Shown here: one piece after another, positions 48,024 to 62,232 of the stretch
Layout of the letters: every line of letters begins with the position of its first letter
Numbering within the stretch: the stretch's first letter is position 1
Origin: Corylus avellana
Taxonomy: Eukaryota > Streptophyta > Magnoliopsida > Fagales > Betulaceae
Direction: 5' to 3'
Length of the DNA stretch: 64,000 bases
Assembly (NCBI RefSeq): GCF_901000735.1
Contig: NC_081547.1
Coordinates: 28,693,382-28,757,381, forward strand
Position numbers and translations under genes: made by a program
The notes under the pieces: model-generated
Told to the model about the DNA's origin: nothing
Seen by the model: only the letters and a program-made list of their open reading frames with translations
The model's database searches: none

Positions 48024-50297
48024 ATGTCATTACTGAGATCCACCAATCTAGTTCTTGCTGCATGGGGTATTCAGGCTTCTCCCTGTCTGTCCATCAGATA
48101 ACTTCTGAGGGAATACGTTACCTTATGTGGGAATAAGTAGGACTCACTTTTGTGTAAATTTATTGGGCATTCCCATTTTACAATTTTTACCCATATCTTG
48201 TTGAAGCTTGTAGTGATCTCTAGAGAAACATATATATAGGAATATTTGTTTGTGTTGTGTATGAATCAGATGATTGAGCTTGAAATTGTATATGTGACTG
48301 ATGTTATATTGATACCAAGTTTTGTAATATCATCTTGATACGTGAGCACCACTTTTTCGTTGTTTCTTTCTTAAGGGTCAAGTGTCTGTGATGTTCTCTT
48401 CATAAAAACGAGTGCATAAGAATCTAACTGTCTTCTTTCCATTCTGAGAATTGTGTCAATTTACATGCAGATGTATCCTGATACAAATGATTTTAATAAT
48501 AGTATGTGTAGGGAAATTTAGATGTTAAACCCTTAAACTTGCTTAATGAATAATCTGCAAGTTTGGATCCTCTATGAGGTCAGCCCTTAAGATGTCCAGG
48601 GTGGCGGTGGGCAATGACTTGGCACCATTAGGTGAAACTTTAGCATCTCAACTTTATGAAAGAAAAGGAAGCATAGCAGGAAAAACTCTTCCAATCCTCT
48701 GGTAGTTCCCACATAGCGATCTTTAGTGACTTACTTCACTTGAGTCTTGTAGCCTGGCAGGGGCAAAACTAGAATTTAAAGTTTGGGAAAATTACAGTTT
48801 ACCCTCCCAAAGTTGACAGCATTTTTTAATTCGAACACCGAAGTTTCAATTTTTGCAATCTACGGCTGTGAGATCCGCCTACCTATTGTGTGCAATTCGG
48901 ACAGGGGATCCCAATCCTTCAATCTTCCTTCAAATTTTCTAACAGTTTGATTTGATGATCTCTTATTAGTTTCTCGCCTACAAGATTAATCCCAATTATG
49001 GCTTACTATAATCCACTGTCCGAACTTTATCTAGACTCAAGTTGCAGTTGATATATGCTTTAGTGAGCTTATATTTCTAATCTCTTTTATTTTTAACCTT
49101 AAAAATCAAATGAAATTGAATATTATTGATCTTTTGGTGTTGTTGCTATATTTATGCAGACCATATCCGAGTCTTTTTATAGAAACTAGAATATTAAATG
49201 CAAAATTACTATAAATAGAATTGAGGATATGAAGTAGAAATCAACCCACATTGGCATGCTGTATCATTTAAGCATACTATTCCAAGTATCTAACTGATAA
49301 TGGAGGAATCCACTAACATATTTGCTGCAGACTTTTCGAAAAGAATAATCTTTTTCATAGAATACCTTGTGCTTATCTTCTATTGTTCCCCACAAGTACT
49401 AGTGGAGAAAGGAAGGGGAAAGAAAAACGTGGTAGACAAGCCAGCATGCATGACTTTGACTGCCTCTTTGATGCCATAGGCTACGTGAAAATAATATATG
49501 TTGTGCTGAAGGGGGGATTATTAATTCATAAGTAGCCTCTGCTAGAGATTGGATAGAACCCTAAGCCATGTTTGTTTTTGGGTTTATTTTCTGAAGCATA
49601 AGTAACAGGTTTTCACCATCTTCAAGCAGTGAAAAGCACAGGTAAAAACTCAGACCCAAAAAAAAAAAATTGAAGTATTTAAGATTGGATAATGATTGGA
49701 GCACATATTACTGAATTTTTGGAGTTCTGTAAAATATAATGCATTACTCGTCACCGCACAGTTAAAAAGACTCCATAACAGAATATAGTTGCTAGAATGA
49801 TGAATAGAATACTACTGAAAAATGTGAGATGTGTTAGATTAAATATAGATTGCCAAAGAGTTTTGGACTAATAAGGAAGTTAATTATCGTCACCAACTGA
49901 TCTTCATCTGCAGCAATTGATTTCAATGTTCCAGGGTCAGGTACACCAGTTGATTAATCAGTTTTGAAAATATTTTGTTGTCATGCATACGTTCACGTGA
50001 AAAATGGAGAGCCAACTTAAGGAAGGATAATCTTCATTTGCTCATTCAAAAGAAGAAGAAGATAACCTTAGCTTACAGTTACTGGTAACTGCATAGACAT
50101 AAACTGAAAAGCGGGATATAAAGGTGAAAGATGATTTTATACGTAAAGAGCAGAAAAAGGAAAAAGTAAAGAAGACCCAACTCTTTTATCCTTTGCAACA
50201 TATATAAGATAAACACTTTTCTGTGTTATTAAGCATCTTTATTTAAACGAAATTTCTAAAAGAGTTAAAAGTTAAGTGGTCCTCAAATTTTGTTGTC
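48024..50297. other. Intergenic after SYP31
   Basis: The first few hundred bases are probably the SYP31 3' UTR. Near 48785-48930, GGGAAAATTACAGTTTACCC is followed by TTTTTGCAATCTACGGC. This has the look of a plant MITE end and has a rough reverse relative at 56640-56720. No gene is supported. Confidence 0.4.
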
Positions 50298-50409
50298 TCA
50301 TAAAGCAGTTCCAATGCCTGCTGACAATCCCATGTCAAATTGCTCTGACTTTACTCCATCGATCTCCATGATCCCATTTTCCATGCCCTTGGTGAGCCTA
50401 TCCAGCCCC
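50298..50409 (-). other. Possible orphan terminal coding exon (unrecognised)
   Basis: On the minus strand, a TTGTGTAG acceptor-like site precedes an open stretch of 37 codons ending in TGA at 50300-50298. It reads GLDRLTKGMENGIMEIDGVK then SEQFDMGLSAGIGTAL. The composition looks like real protein rather than AT-rich noise. I do not recognise it and found no convincing upstream exon between 50410 and 52100. It could be the last exon of an unlisted gene, a pseudogene fragment or chance. Confidence 0.25.
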
Positions 50410-53400
50410 CTACACAAAAAGAGTGAAGCTCTGAATACGTCCTTTTCTTTGGTAATTAGTTAGAAGTGTCCAACAAAAGCATGCTTGTAAAAAATACTAG
50501 AATATAGCTTCAAGTGTTTCAGCTCTTCGCAATCAGATAGACAATTGTAAGAGGTTTTTTATAGGCCTACATTTTTCGAGCAAAGTATTCGGACTGTTCA
50601 AACACCTATTCGGACCGGTAAGCTCCATTAGAAGTTCTCACAATTGTGGTTGGACAATAAAGTGCAATTCAGGCAAATGATTGCAGCCAATCTTTATTCC
50701 ATTTTAACTCATTAGGCCCACATAGTGTAAATAGTTCTCTCTTAAATTCTTTTGAGTTAAATCTTGTTAGGATGATTGACTAATTTAATTTCTTCAATCT
50801 TGGCCCAAAAGATTGGTTTTTTATTTTTATTTTTAAAAAAGAAAAGGTGTTTCTCATTAATCAGTTCATTTTTTGAAAAATATGAACTTTCATTGATGAA
50901 ATTTCATGAGCATAAATAATTAGGATGAGAGAGAGGTTACGGTAACAAAGATTTGACTTCTATTTAATTTTAATTGGAACCGAATAATTAGGAAACGAAA
51001 GACATATACTATATAACATGTCACAAGAAATACATGTCTTAGGGTCCAATTTCAATTACAATTTTGCGGTAACATTCTTTTGTCATGTGGGGGTAGATAA
51101 GGGCCCCTAGTTAATAACACATTTGCTCACTCCACCAATCTTGTTGGGAAAAAAAAAAGATTGGTTTTTTTCAAAAAAGAATTCCCCATTAATCAATAAC
51201 ACTAACAAATATTTGGAACTAAAACTTTTAAGATTGAAACACGTAACATGGCACAAGAAATACATGTTCTAATCCTAACTGTCTACTTCCAACTACAATT
51301 ACGTGAATGCATTGTTTTGTATTTTTGGGGAAACTTAAATGTACATTTACGAGGGCAAACTTACCCAAAAATTTTGCCTCAAAAAAAGTTGTACAACGTT
51401 ACCCTCTTAAATGAACTAAATAGACTCTTTCCATTTCATCATTCTCCAATTTCTCCTTATTGTGGGGGTAGGTAAGGACCCCTTAATTAATCACAGATTA
51501 GCTGAAATGGCAGTAGTGTAGAAAAAAAAAACCTTAACAATCACTCCACCAATCTTTGAAAATCATTGAGGTCAGATTCAGATACTGTTAAAGCATAAGC
51601 AAATGGCAGAGGACTGAGACATAAGTCCAAAATTCAAGTCTTGATATCCATGATAGATTTGGTAGATGGGTGCATGGAAGAAGGTGCCCCCATTGAAAAG
51701 ACTTACAGATTCCACGGAATTTTCCCCCACTATGCCTAACGGAAACCCCCCCACCCCCATATGGGCTTCTGCTGTGGGTGATAGTGATGCATTAGATCCC
51801 CACTACAAGGCAGACATATCGGAGACATGCCCTTCACTCAGCATGGTGGCGCAAGAAAGCGTGTTGCTGCCGCCAGCTGCACTGCAGAAAAATAGCTGTT
51901 TGGGCTCTTTGTGGTTGGCATGTGAGTAGTGGGATGAGATTTGTTGCGACTTTGTACCATTTGATGGACCTTGCCTGCCTTCTTTTCTCCATGCATATCA
52001 AACTTGATGTAACATATCCTTGATTTTGGTGCTATAATGATGCCCCTCTTGAATGTCATGCCCATCGAGATCAAAATTTGTCCCCGTTACGTAACAAGGA
52101 TGCTACCATTGGTTTTTACTACGAGTTTTCTTATAAACTGACGTGACCGGTTTCATGAATTTACGCCTAATAGGGTGTCACTGAGAATTAATTTATTTTG
52201 TTTCTTAAGTAATTACCATATTCTAAGGTTTATAACAATCCTTTTCAATAACATTAACAGTAACCAAAGGTAATGCATCAACATCGATTAAGTTTATGAA
52301 AGAAATCGAATCATAGACTTGCAGCGTGCAAGAATTGATGTGTAATGCTAGTGCGTGTATGAACATTAAGAAAATTGAGCTATAAGAGACGGTTTATCTC
52401 ACTTTTATTTTACTTTACTTACTGTCAATCAGTTTTCGATTTTTTTTTTTTTTAAATATGATCGATTGACAGGATGATATCAACAAAATGTAATTTAAGT
52501 ATGACGTATAATCTCCTCTTCCCTTCGCTGTATTGAATAGGAAAAAAAATGGTATATAACATTTATCAATTTAAAATCATATGAGTGTGCCTTCATTAAA
52601 GTTGAGATAAATTTTTTTCCTCAATTTTGACCCTCACCCAAACAAAATCTCTATTAGAGGGAAAGCCCTTTGATAATGCCAACAAAATTTCTATATGAAG
52701 CCAGTTTGTCCTTTTTAAGCATTCCCTTTGGGACACATCCCCAAGCTTCTCCAACATAAGATCCTCCCCAACTACCCTCTTATTTTAGGGGTTCTCTTCC
52801 ATTAGCTTTTTCATATATATATATATTGACATATCTCTTTAAAAAAAAATAATTAAAAATTTATATAAAAATTACATACTTTAAGAACATATGAAAAATT
52901 AATAAATGAATTCGAGAAAAATGCATATGAGAATCAAATGCTTTAATAATCTAATTAAAAAAGAATGTAAAAATCACATACTTTAAAGGTAAATATCAAT
53001 TTAATAGACTAAATTAAAAATAATAAAAAATGTGTCCTATATTATATGCCATTTTTATGTTAATAATAAGAGACCCTTTTCTCTCTCTTCTATTTTTATT
53101 TTTATTTATTTTTTTATTTAGAGTCTGGGTGATACCCCACTTCTAAAATTGGGATAAGCGATATGCTAGGCCCCATATCAGTGATTACCAGATAGTCATG
53201 CTGGTAGAAATTAATGATAACCTATGACCAAAAATAAAATAAGAATAAAAGTAAAAAAGAAATAGACCAATCATAGCCCAATGCCACATCAGTCTGAACA
53301 GTCATTGATGTAAATCCAAAGTTTGTCACTGCTTTCTAACTAGAAATGCAGTGTAAATAAGGCTGCTTTTTCTAAAGTTTAGCTTCCTTTCCTGTGGTAG

Positions 53401-55300
53401 CCATGGAAGAGATGTCACTCTTTTTTTTCTTTTTTTCTTTTTAATTTAATTTAATTTTAAATAGATGAAATAGTACAGAGAAAACAAGCAAATACATAAA
53501 AACTAGAGAGAAAAGGAAAATGATAAAGGAGAATCTTTTTCATTGTCAATAAATTCATCTTTAGAACATTTCGAACTGATTGTCTGGCTGAAAATATTAT
53601 ATTCTCTACATTTTAGCTAATAAGACTCAAAATTTCATTCCGACATATTCTTTCCAAAATTTTTAAAACTAAGGCAAACTAGGTCGACAAGAACATAGAT
53701 GTCGGTTATCGGTATGGAGATCTTCCAATCACAACGTGCCAGCCGTATCGGGGTCACAAGACTCACCACCCTAATGTTGATCAATGAAATATTAAAAAAT
53801 TGATAAAATTGATGAATCGCGTGTTTTTCAAATGTTTAAGGAACACAATAATTTTACATAGATAGTTGGAAAAAAAAAATTATGTCCTTCTAGATTAGTG
53901 ATGGACACAATAAAAGTTCCACGTCTGGCCATAATAAATGTTGGCACTATGTTCATAATTGTCCCACTGCAATTGTATTTATAAACCAAATTTGAATACA
54001 ATTATGACACTACATGATTAATATTTTTCTCATCAACATATATAATTAAGCCTTTAATAAATCAAACTTGTGGGGACTTGGAGCTAAAGCAAGTCCTAGG
54101 ATGCTTGCTCAGTGAGGCCTAATCAAGACGGATTCTCAGTGGGAAAAACTGGCAGAAAATACCGTGGGAGGCTTGAGGCTCACAATTTTTATTATTATTA
54201 TTATGATAAATTATAACATAAGCTTTTTGAAGAGTATGAAAAGTGCAATAAATCCAATCTTTTCCTTTTTTCCAATGGTATTTTGGAGCAATATTCTCCC
54301 TCTCTCTTGTGGGTACAAAAAAAAAATTCCTTCTAATCATGATATACGTTTGGACCCTTTTTCTTACGTATGAAAATGGAAACAATTCCACCCCACCATC
54401 CATATTGTCATGCTGATATGATTAGGGTTTGTAGTGGTTGTTGCAATTTGTGTAGAGATTGTAGATTTGGTCGGCTCTAATCCCATAAGTCTGTTTCCAC
54501 TTGATTTGAATCTATGCAGGTTTTACTTAATCAAGGAATCAATTAATTATTTGTAGACCCTCTTTTCTTACCAAAGTTTAAAAGCATTCAAATTCGGCTT
54601 GTCAAAAGTTAATTTGGCTAGTCGGGATGCAAATTTGAATGAAAATATAGCTGCATCCTTCTAAGTAGCTACAGCTCAAAAAAAAAAAAAAGATTTTTTA
54701 GTTGATATTGATAGAGACGAATATTATTGAGCGGAATGTGAACATTCTAACAAAAAGTTAGAAAATAGTGATATTATTTTGAAATAAATACATATATTTG
54801 CGTCGTATTTTTCACCGTCTTGTCACAATCGTTAGACGAGCATATTTCGCTTAATCCCTATTTAATGGCCGCATAACTTTCCAGCCAAGAAATGGAAAAC
54901 TTTTCTCTTTCTTATTACTTGAATCCAATTTTTGTTTCATCGAAAGATATTTATATTTGTCTTTTCATCTGATAGCGTTATGTTAAATAGAAACAGGCTT
55001 AATTAGGAACTCTATGATGGATTATTGTATTCACTTTAGGCGTTTTAAATTGCATTGAGAAGCGTGTTAGGGCATGACTTGGATTTGAAAGGTGCAATTA
55101 GATGAGGATAATGGCCCTGTAAAATCACCAAAATGGGGGGAGCCATGCAAATTACCATGGATTATAATTAGTCAAAGAGTGAGAGAAAAAGGGAGACAGG
55201 GAGCATATTAGGGAAAAGTCGATAAAGATAATGAGGAACAGAGAGAAAAAGGGTCGGTCCCTCCACCCACTAAACATGTTTATTATTCTACTTCATTATA
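50410..55300. other. Long intergenic stretch, no gene supported
   Basis: AT-rich DNA with homopolymer runs. An open frame of 87 codons at 51666-51929 (plus strand, GC-richer, beginning MGAWKKVPPLKRL) has no recognisable domain. No tRNA, SINE or strong inverted repeat was found. Confidence 0.4.
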
Positions 55301-55306
55301 AGGGAA

Positions 55307-55308
<2 letters not shown>

Positions 55309-55342
<34 letters not shown>
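55309..55342. repeat. Compound microsatellite (TA)n(GA)n
   Basis: About nine TA units run directly into eight GA units. Confidence 0.9.
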
Positions 55343-57026
55343 CGTTAATGGCGATTATGATAAAGATGAAAGTCACCTAAAGTTTTGCATTATGCATGCG
55401 GCAAAACTTTAGACTGTAGAGACTTTGGTACTTCAAAGAGTGGTTCACCAAATTCTCTTAGAACTAGACGTTTTAGTCAAACTTCAATCCAACAGCCCTC
55501 TCATTTTTTTTCTCAACAAGTATATATTCTTTTTGTAAGTTGGCCCTCCATTATATCACTACTCCTCGTGATTTGCAATTTCTTAAGATTACAAATAGAT
55601 ATTAACCATTTTTTGTTTTACATTTGGTAAAAATTATAAACGCCCGAAACATTCATAATATATAGTGTGAGTTTCTAGAATTTAAGATTCAAATTTGATT
55701 TGAGTCTACTTTTAAACTATTATTTGTTGATCAAAGGTGTTTGAACCTCATTTTCTACCTGTAATAGTTTTGGGGATTGGAACATTGGTGGTTACCTCAC
55801 GCAAATGTTCTTATGCTCTTTTGGGATTTTAAGTTTAATGGGAAAATTATCAACAATTTATTAGGCTGAGAATATTCGGGTATGCAGTAATTATCAACCA
55901 TTATTGGTAATAAGAGCATCTAACAATTTTTTTTTTTTTTTTTTTGTCATATGAATGATGCTATATGAACTTTTTATAAATTAATGTGACAGCCTACATA
56001 ACACTATGTTTACAGATTGATGCAGTAATCCATGTGACAGTTACCAAGTCAGCTACTAAAAGACGGCTTGCCACGTGACAATCCACATGAGACTTGTTTT
56101 CGCAAAATATTACGGAATATCGCCTCAGTTTATAAGATAATTATAATAAAAATTATAGTACTTCTTATCTGGAGACCCACGACTAGTAGAGGAAAAATAC
56201 CAAAAGATTGGGACTACTATGGTAATATTAATTTGTACCGTTTGATGAATACAATCAAGGTTCAATGTATGATCCTTTAAGGAAATTAAACCCAAAAGAA
56301 AGTGGCTCTAATTCCCAACAAAGACAACCCGGTATCAAGCATAATTTGTGTGGTGGATGTCATCAGAACCATCTTTCTAGCACATCTCGAACCCATATGG
56401 GTGGGTGTCCCAACTCACAAGCAAAGGGAAAACAACATGGTTGGGAAGAAAATTTCACCGGCAATACGGCAATGCGACTACAAAACAAAAAATATCTGTA
56501 AAAGCAAAACATCTTGTCAAATATGGAGTAGACAGATACAATGAATTTTGGGATATATATATTAAAAAAAAAAAAAAAAATTAGGGACAATATAAGAATT
56601 TTGGAATAATATTGGTCGAATTGAAAAAAAACTGCAAGTTTGAGGGTGCATTGCAAAAATTGAAATATTGGAGATCGAATTGAAAATCGTCCCAAACTTA
56701 AAAGGTAAATTACACTTTTCCTATAATGAAATTTTTTTATAATTATTTACCCACAATCGGACAAATAATTGTGAAAGGCCTCCCATGAAACCTACTTCAT
56801 TTTTGTAGTTCTTTTTTTTTTTGTCCAAGCAAATTCATTTTTGTAGACTTGTGGTTGTTATTCAACATCACACTCATAGAGTAAATGCACACGAATTACT
56901 ATGAGTAGAATTTGGAATTAGTTGGGAAATTGAATTCTCAGAATTACATTTACTGAGATTTGGATCTGCACCAGTGAATAGACTCATCCAATTATTTTAA
57001 AAAGCCTCAACAACAGGCAGCACACT

Positions 57027-57030
<4 letters not shown>
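55343..57030. other. Intergenic upstream of LAX gene
   Basis: No gene was recognised. 56265-56544 holds overlapping short frames in a GC-richer patch without a known product; 56640-56720 resembles the MITE-like end at 48785. Confidence 0.4.

Positions 57031-57063
<33 letters not shown>
57031..57063. repeat. (GA)n microsatellite
   Basis: About sixteen GA units, 850 bases upstream of the LAX start codon. Such GAGA tracts are common in plant promoters. Confidence 0.9.
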
Positions 57064-57066
<3 letters not shown>

Positions 57067-57687
57067 AAAAGAAAAGTACATTGATAGAAGCTAAGATCTC
57101 TGCAACCGTTAACAGAAGACACACAGACAGAGGAAAAAAGAGAGAAAGATTATAAATATTTGGTGGTGTGGTGTTCATTTTGTTTTCTCTGTTTCTTTAA
57201 AGACTACCAAGGAGTGCTCTTTGTCCTGCAAAAGTGCCTCCTTAATTCGCTCTTTCAGGTGCTTCTTTTTGTCAGATCTCGATTCTCAAAGCCCAGGAAT
57301 CAAGCTCCAACAAGCAACTACACTGGGGGTCTTTGCACTTCTTCGTTGTCTCCAACTCAAAGTTTCCATATTAAGAGAGTGACACTAGCTCATCTGTTTA
57401 CTCTGTTTTTCTCCATTTCTTTTCAACAGCCTTAAATTCGTTCAGATAAAGCCAATTTAATAGCATATTTGAGTGAGTGAGAGAGACAGATTGTGTGACA
57501 CCTAAGGCACTGCCAGTGTTGGAATTGGCAGTCTTTTAAGAGTTTAATACACTTCAAGATTGTAACAGACGGCCAAGCCTCTCTACGAGTGGCACTCTAC
57601 TTGTTCTTTCTTCAAAAGAGAAAACGAGACAAGCGCTACTACTATCTTTCATTTCAAAGGAGTTAAAGGAAGCAACCGATTGCGGCC

Positions 57688-57865
57688 TGTCTCACATTTG
57701 TCACAAAAAGAGTACCTTCCTCACTCTGCTTTTCCCATTATAAATCCCCCCGCTAAACTCTCACTCAGACACAGACTCAGGTTTGGGTATCTTCTTTTCT
57801 GAAAAAATATTCTTGGGTATAGTTCTTGAGATGTTTCCGACTTGTTTTTATTCTACATGTTGCAG
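57688..57865 (+). promoter_or_regulatory. LAX promoter and 5' UTR: AuxRE, TATA box and probable leader intron
   Basis: TGTCTC, the core auxin response element bound by ARF factors, is at 57688-57693. TATAAAT is at 57739-57745, predicting a transcription start near 57770. Directly after it, CAG|GTTTGGG at 57781 and TGCAG at 57861-57865 define a possible 85-bp leader intron. Removing it would take out two upstream ATGs (in GAGATGTTTCC and ACATGTTGCAG). Confidence 0.45.
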
Positions 57866-57885
57866 ATCTATTTGTTCTGTAAGCA

Positions 57886-60800
57886 ATGTTACCTCAGAAA
57901 CAAGCAGAGGAGGCCATGGTCTCGAGCTTCAACTTGACTGAGCGTGATGACAGGGAGGAAGAGAAGGCAGAGGAGCCACGTTTTGGGCTCAAAAGCATTC
58001 TCTGGCATGGCGGTTCTGTATATGATGCATGGTTCAGCTGTGCATCCAATCAGGTACTAAAACAAAAACACCCGAAAACCCAACTCATAACTTGATTCAT
58101 TACACTATTTTCTTCTAGTTTTATCTCAGAAAGATTGTCTCATGTTTGGTTTTTTTTTTTTTTTTGGCTTTACAGGTTGCTCAAGTTCTGTTAACGCTGC
58201 CATACTCTTTCTCTCAAATGGGCATGCTTTCAGGGATTATTCTGCAGGTCTTTTATGGCCTGCTTGGAAGCTGGACTGCTTATCTCATCAGTGTTCTCTA
58301 CGTCGAGTACCGAAGCCGAAAGGAGAAAGAGAAAGTCGACTTCAAGAACCATGTCATCCAGGTAAAGCCTTGCAAGAAGCACACAATTTCATGCAACTGA
58401 AATTTCTCAATTTCAGTACAGAAACTGAAATCTTTTTTTTTTTTTCTTTTCATTTTCTGAATCTATGGACAGTGGTTTGAAGTGCTAGATGGTTTACTGG
58501 GTCCGTACTGGAAAGCTGCTGGGTTGGCCTTCAACTGTACCTTCCTCCTCTTCGGATCTGTTATCCAGCTTATAGCTTGTGCAAGGTCTTCTTTACTTCT
58601 TTTCCAGAAACTTTTCTTTTCAATTTTCCTTACTGATTTTTTTTTTTTAATAATTTCGAGAGAATAATAAAATTATAAAAACTGGGTTTTAATTATTATT
58701 ATTTTTCTTTTTCTTTTATGGGTGATGATGCAGTAATATATACTACATAGATGACCATTTAGACAAGAGGACATGGACTTATATCTTTGGAGCTTGCTGT
58801 GCCACCACTGTGTTCATACCTTCCTTCCACAACTACAGAATTTGGTCCTTCCTTGGGCTGGGAATGACCACCTACACTGCTTGGTACTTGACCATTGGAG
58901 CCATTGTTAATGGCCAGGTAAATAAAAAAATGCTTGGAAAATTAGAACAACTTATATTAATTTAATAAACTGAATTAAAAAAAAAATATTCCAATTGAAA
59001 ACTTTGTTCAAAATTAATTATGTAAATTCTTACAATTTTTTCGAGGATCCATATTTAATTTCACTTTCTTTTTTATAAGAAACTTAAAACTAAATCTATA
59101 CAGTTAAGAAACTATATATATATATATATATCTCTCTTGTTACTTTTCTTTAAGCACCCAAATCCGCCCTTACGTTCCCCTTCATTTGATCGAAAGCTCT
59201 CCTTTTTGGTTAGTATATAATTTTATTTTATTTTTTTACTGTTTACAGGTTGAGGGTGTAAAACACTCTGGCCCAAAAAAATTGGTTTTGTATTTCACAG
59301 GCGCCACCAATATACTGTACACTTTCGGCGGGCATGCCGTCACCGTGTAAGTTTCATTAAATTTTCTTCAAAATAATCTGCAATGCTGATTTCTTTACTG
59401 AGATTCAGGGGGAAAAAGGAGATAAAAATTTATTGCACGGTGGTCTTCTGTTCGAAGCTTTTGCTGGCCATTAATGGGTTTTAAAGAAAAGGACAAAATC
59501 ATGAAACAAACTATTTATAAGATCCACTAGAGTCCTATATGTGATTAATTACACATTTGGAGGCTAAGTTAACCTATATAATTATGCCAAAAAGAAATGA
59601 TTGAAAATAAAAGAATTTGACTTTTGATTGATTTCCAAAATATGCTGTGTTTTTTTTTTCTTTTTTTTTGAGTGGTCGGAGGATGTTTACGATCCCCTCA
59701 CCTTCCATTTGCTAACTTTATGCACTTGGTCTTCTACTGATCTAACATAGTTCCAGTAGGGTTCCATTAAAAAATGCATTGTCAGTATAATAAAGATTAT
59801 TTAAGAGGTATAACAAGAATTATGGGTTGATTATTTCTAAGTTGGGAATTTGTATGCTTCGTTCAATGAATATGGTTCAATTGAAACCCACTTTAACTGA
59901 TGTTCTGTCCCCTCTGTGCCTCAGAAGTTATATAGACTTTTTTGAAGTGAAAAGTGGTATCCTTTTGAGTTTTTTTTTTTTTTTTTTGGTTTGCCCCAAT
60001 GTTTAAGAAGATATATATATATATATGATGATGGGTTATTAATCATTGATGTGAGATGGGTGAAGCTAAAGTTTCTAGGATCATGTTGTTTACAGGGAAA
60101 TCATGCATGCAATGTGGAAGCCTCAGAAATTCAAGTATATATATCTGCTTGCCACCCTCTATGTATTCACCCTTACTCTTCCATCTGCTACTGCTATGTA
60201 CTGGGCCTTTGGCGACCAACTCCTCACGCATTCCAATGCCTTCGCGCTCCTTCCCCGGAACGGATGGCGTGACGCCGCCGTCGTTTTAATGCTCATTCAC
60301 CAGGTCCATACACTTTCTCTTCTAAGTTGTTACATGTTATTGTGAGAGCTGTTAAATTAGTATTACCAATTTAGCATAATGTACTAATGGAATTTCAGGG
60401 AGCTGTTATTGCTAGAAAAACAAACTAATCAGAAGTTTTAAGAAACAACATTTTCCTTGAAAAAAATTCACACCTTTTAGCTGATATGTTTCACATGATC
60501 TTTGGCAGTTCATAACATTTGGATTCGCTTGTACTCCATTGTATTTTGTGTGGGAGAAAGTTATTGGAATGCATGACACAAAGAGCATATTCTTGAGGGC
60601 TCTGGTGCGGTTGCCTGTAGTGGTGCCAATATGGTTCTTGGCCATTATATTTCCTTTCTTTGGCCCCATTAACTCGGCTGTGGGGGCTTTGCTGGTCAGC
60701 TTCACAGTCTACATCATCCCCTCTTTAGCACATATGCTCACTTTCAGGTCCGCCTCCGCCCGACAGGTAAACGATTTAATCTCTCCACCTCTTATCTTCA

Positions 60801-62232
60801 TTTCTCCAACTGGCATTGTCTTGTGCACCATGAAGTTCCTACTGGACTACCATCTGCCTCTCTTTCAGCCATAAGTTTGACCATGATAAATATGATGGAC
60901 ACACATGTAGGGCTAATAATTATTGACACGGCTAGCAATTATTGACACAACCTGGGAATTTGACATGAACCTAATACGAAATTAGCGGGTTAAGATTAAG
61001 GAGTCTAGTCCGTTTATTTAAACAGGACAAGTTAGAGTTGATATATATAATCTTGTACTGTGGCCAAATGTTTCCTATGTTAATAAGAGGGTATGTTGGC
61101 CATTTACACAGGGTGAAGCTGGTTCTAATTTCTGATTAGGTGATCTTAGCAACTGATTAATTAAGGAGTGGTCTAATCATGGCCTCCAAGGAATTTGGTG
61201 GGTTCCATGCTGGGCCTTTGAGCTGTTTGTCAGCCTACCTAATTGTAATCTATTAAATGTCATGGCTACAGATTTTCTGGTAGCCTGTCATTTTGTCATT
61301 CTGTCAACGTTAGAATCTGCAGAACTTCAATACACAACTTTTTTGTTTTGGGATGAATTTTCCCTTTCTGCACACAGTACTCCCCCATGGCTTTCTTTCT
61401 TTTACAGTCACTGTTGTGAGCTGTAGAGACTAGTGAGTGTTTGACTTGGGAACACTAGGACGGGTCCATATTTATATGTGTACAAATCTGAGAGTGTTAC
61501 AGCTATGATTGCCTCATATGAGAAAATAGAAGGGATATGGATCCAGCTTTAAGATTAGGCTTCGAAGTCACTTCCAATGCCATTAGCAAATTTAGCCCCA
61601 CTGATTCTTTTGGAAATTTATGAGACAAAGATGAGGTTGGTGGCATCTCCTTTTCATTCAGTTATTTGATACTGTCACATTGAGCTGACCCTACTTAGTT
61701 AACCAGTCTTAGTCTTAGTCCTTGCTTGCAGCTTCCAGGGACTCGGCCAGCTACCACATTGAGATGACTCTTCTTCATTTATACTAATTCCAACACAAAT
61801 ATGATTAACAATTCCCATTTTCCTTCCCTTACTTGTATAAGCAAAACCCCGAAGTACTATGGTTTCGAAAACAATGAAAGAGCGTTTTTTGCCTCACGAT
61901 GTCATGAAAACTGTCTTGTTTGAAGGCCGATCTGCGATTTTACTAAAAGTTTAATTGCGTTTTGAAATCACTACTTTTAGTTACTGACAATTAGCCGTGT
62001 TAACTGTGCTTGTATTCAGAATGCGGCGGAGAAGCTTCCATCCTTCCTTCCCAGCTGGACGGCCATGTATGTAGTGAACACATTCACAGTGGTGTGGGTG
62101 CTGGTGGTTGGATTTGGATTTGGAGGGTGGGCTAGCATGACCAACTTCATCAAGCAAGTTGACACCTTCGGCCTCTTTGCCAAGTGCTACCAGTGCCCAC
62201 CCAAAGCCCCTGTAGGCACAAAAAATCACTAA
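57886..62232 (+). CDS. LAX2: AUX1/LAX auxin influx carrier, LAX2-like, 475 aa, eight exons
   Basis: Plasma membrane permease that imports indole-3-acetic acid with protons, setting up auxin flow in vascular and other tissues. Exons are 57886-58053, 58176-58361, 58473-58585, 58734-58917, 59249-59346, 60096-60303, 60509-60766 and 62020-62232; all GT-AG, 476 codons with the stop. Family signatures are intact: LWHGGSVYDAWFSCASNQVA, LLTLPYSFSQMGMLSG, GSWTAYLISVLYVEYRSRKE, FGACCATTVFIPSFHNYRIW, TNILYTFGGHAVTVEIMHAM, FITFGFACTPLYFVWEK and FGFGGWASMTNFIKQVDTFG. About ten to eleven membrane helices are expected. The N-terminus MLPQKQAEEAMVSSFN matches LAX2 rather than AUX1, LAX1 or LAX3. Intron 7 (1,253 bp) is the longest. 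The C-terminus (CPPKAPVGTKNH) is short compared with some homologues. Confidence 0.96.

Noticed and set aside
51666..51929. 87-codon open frame, plus strand
   Set aside because: GC-richer than its flanks but with no known motif and no convincing splice partners.
57031..57063. Regular repeats as a CRISPR-like array
   Set aside because: Simple GA microsatellite; no spacer-repeat structure occurs anywhere in this plant sequence.
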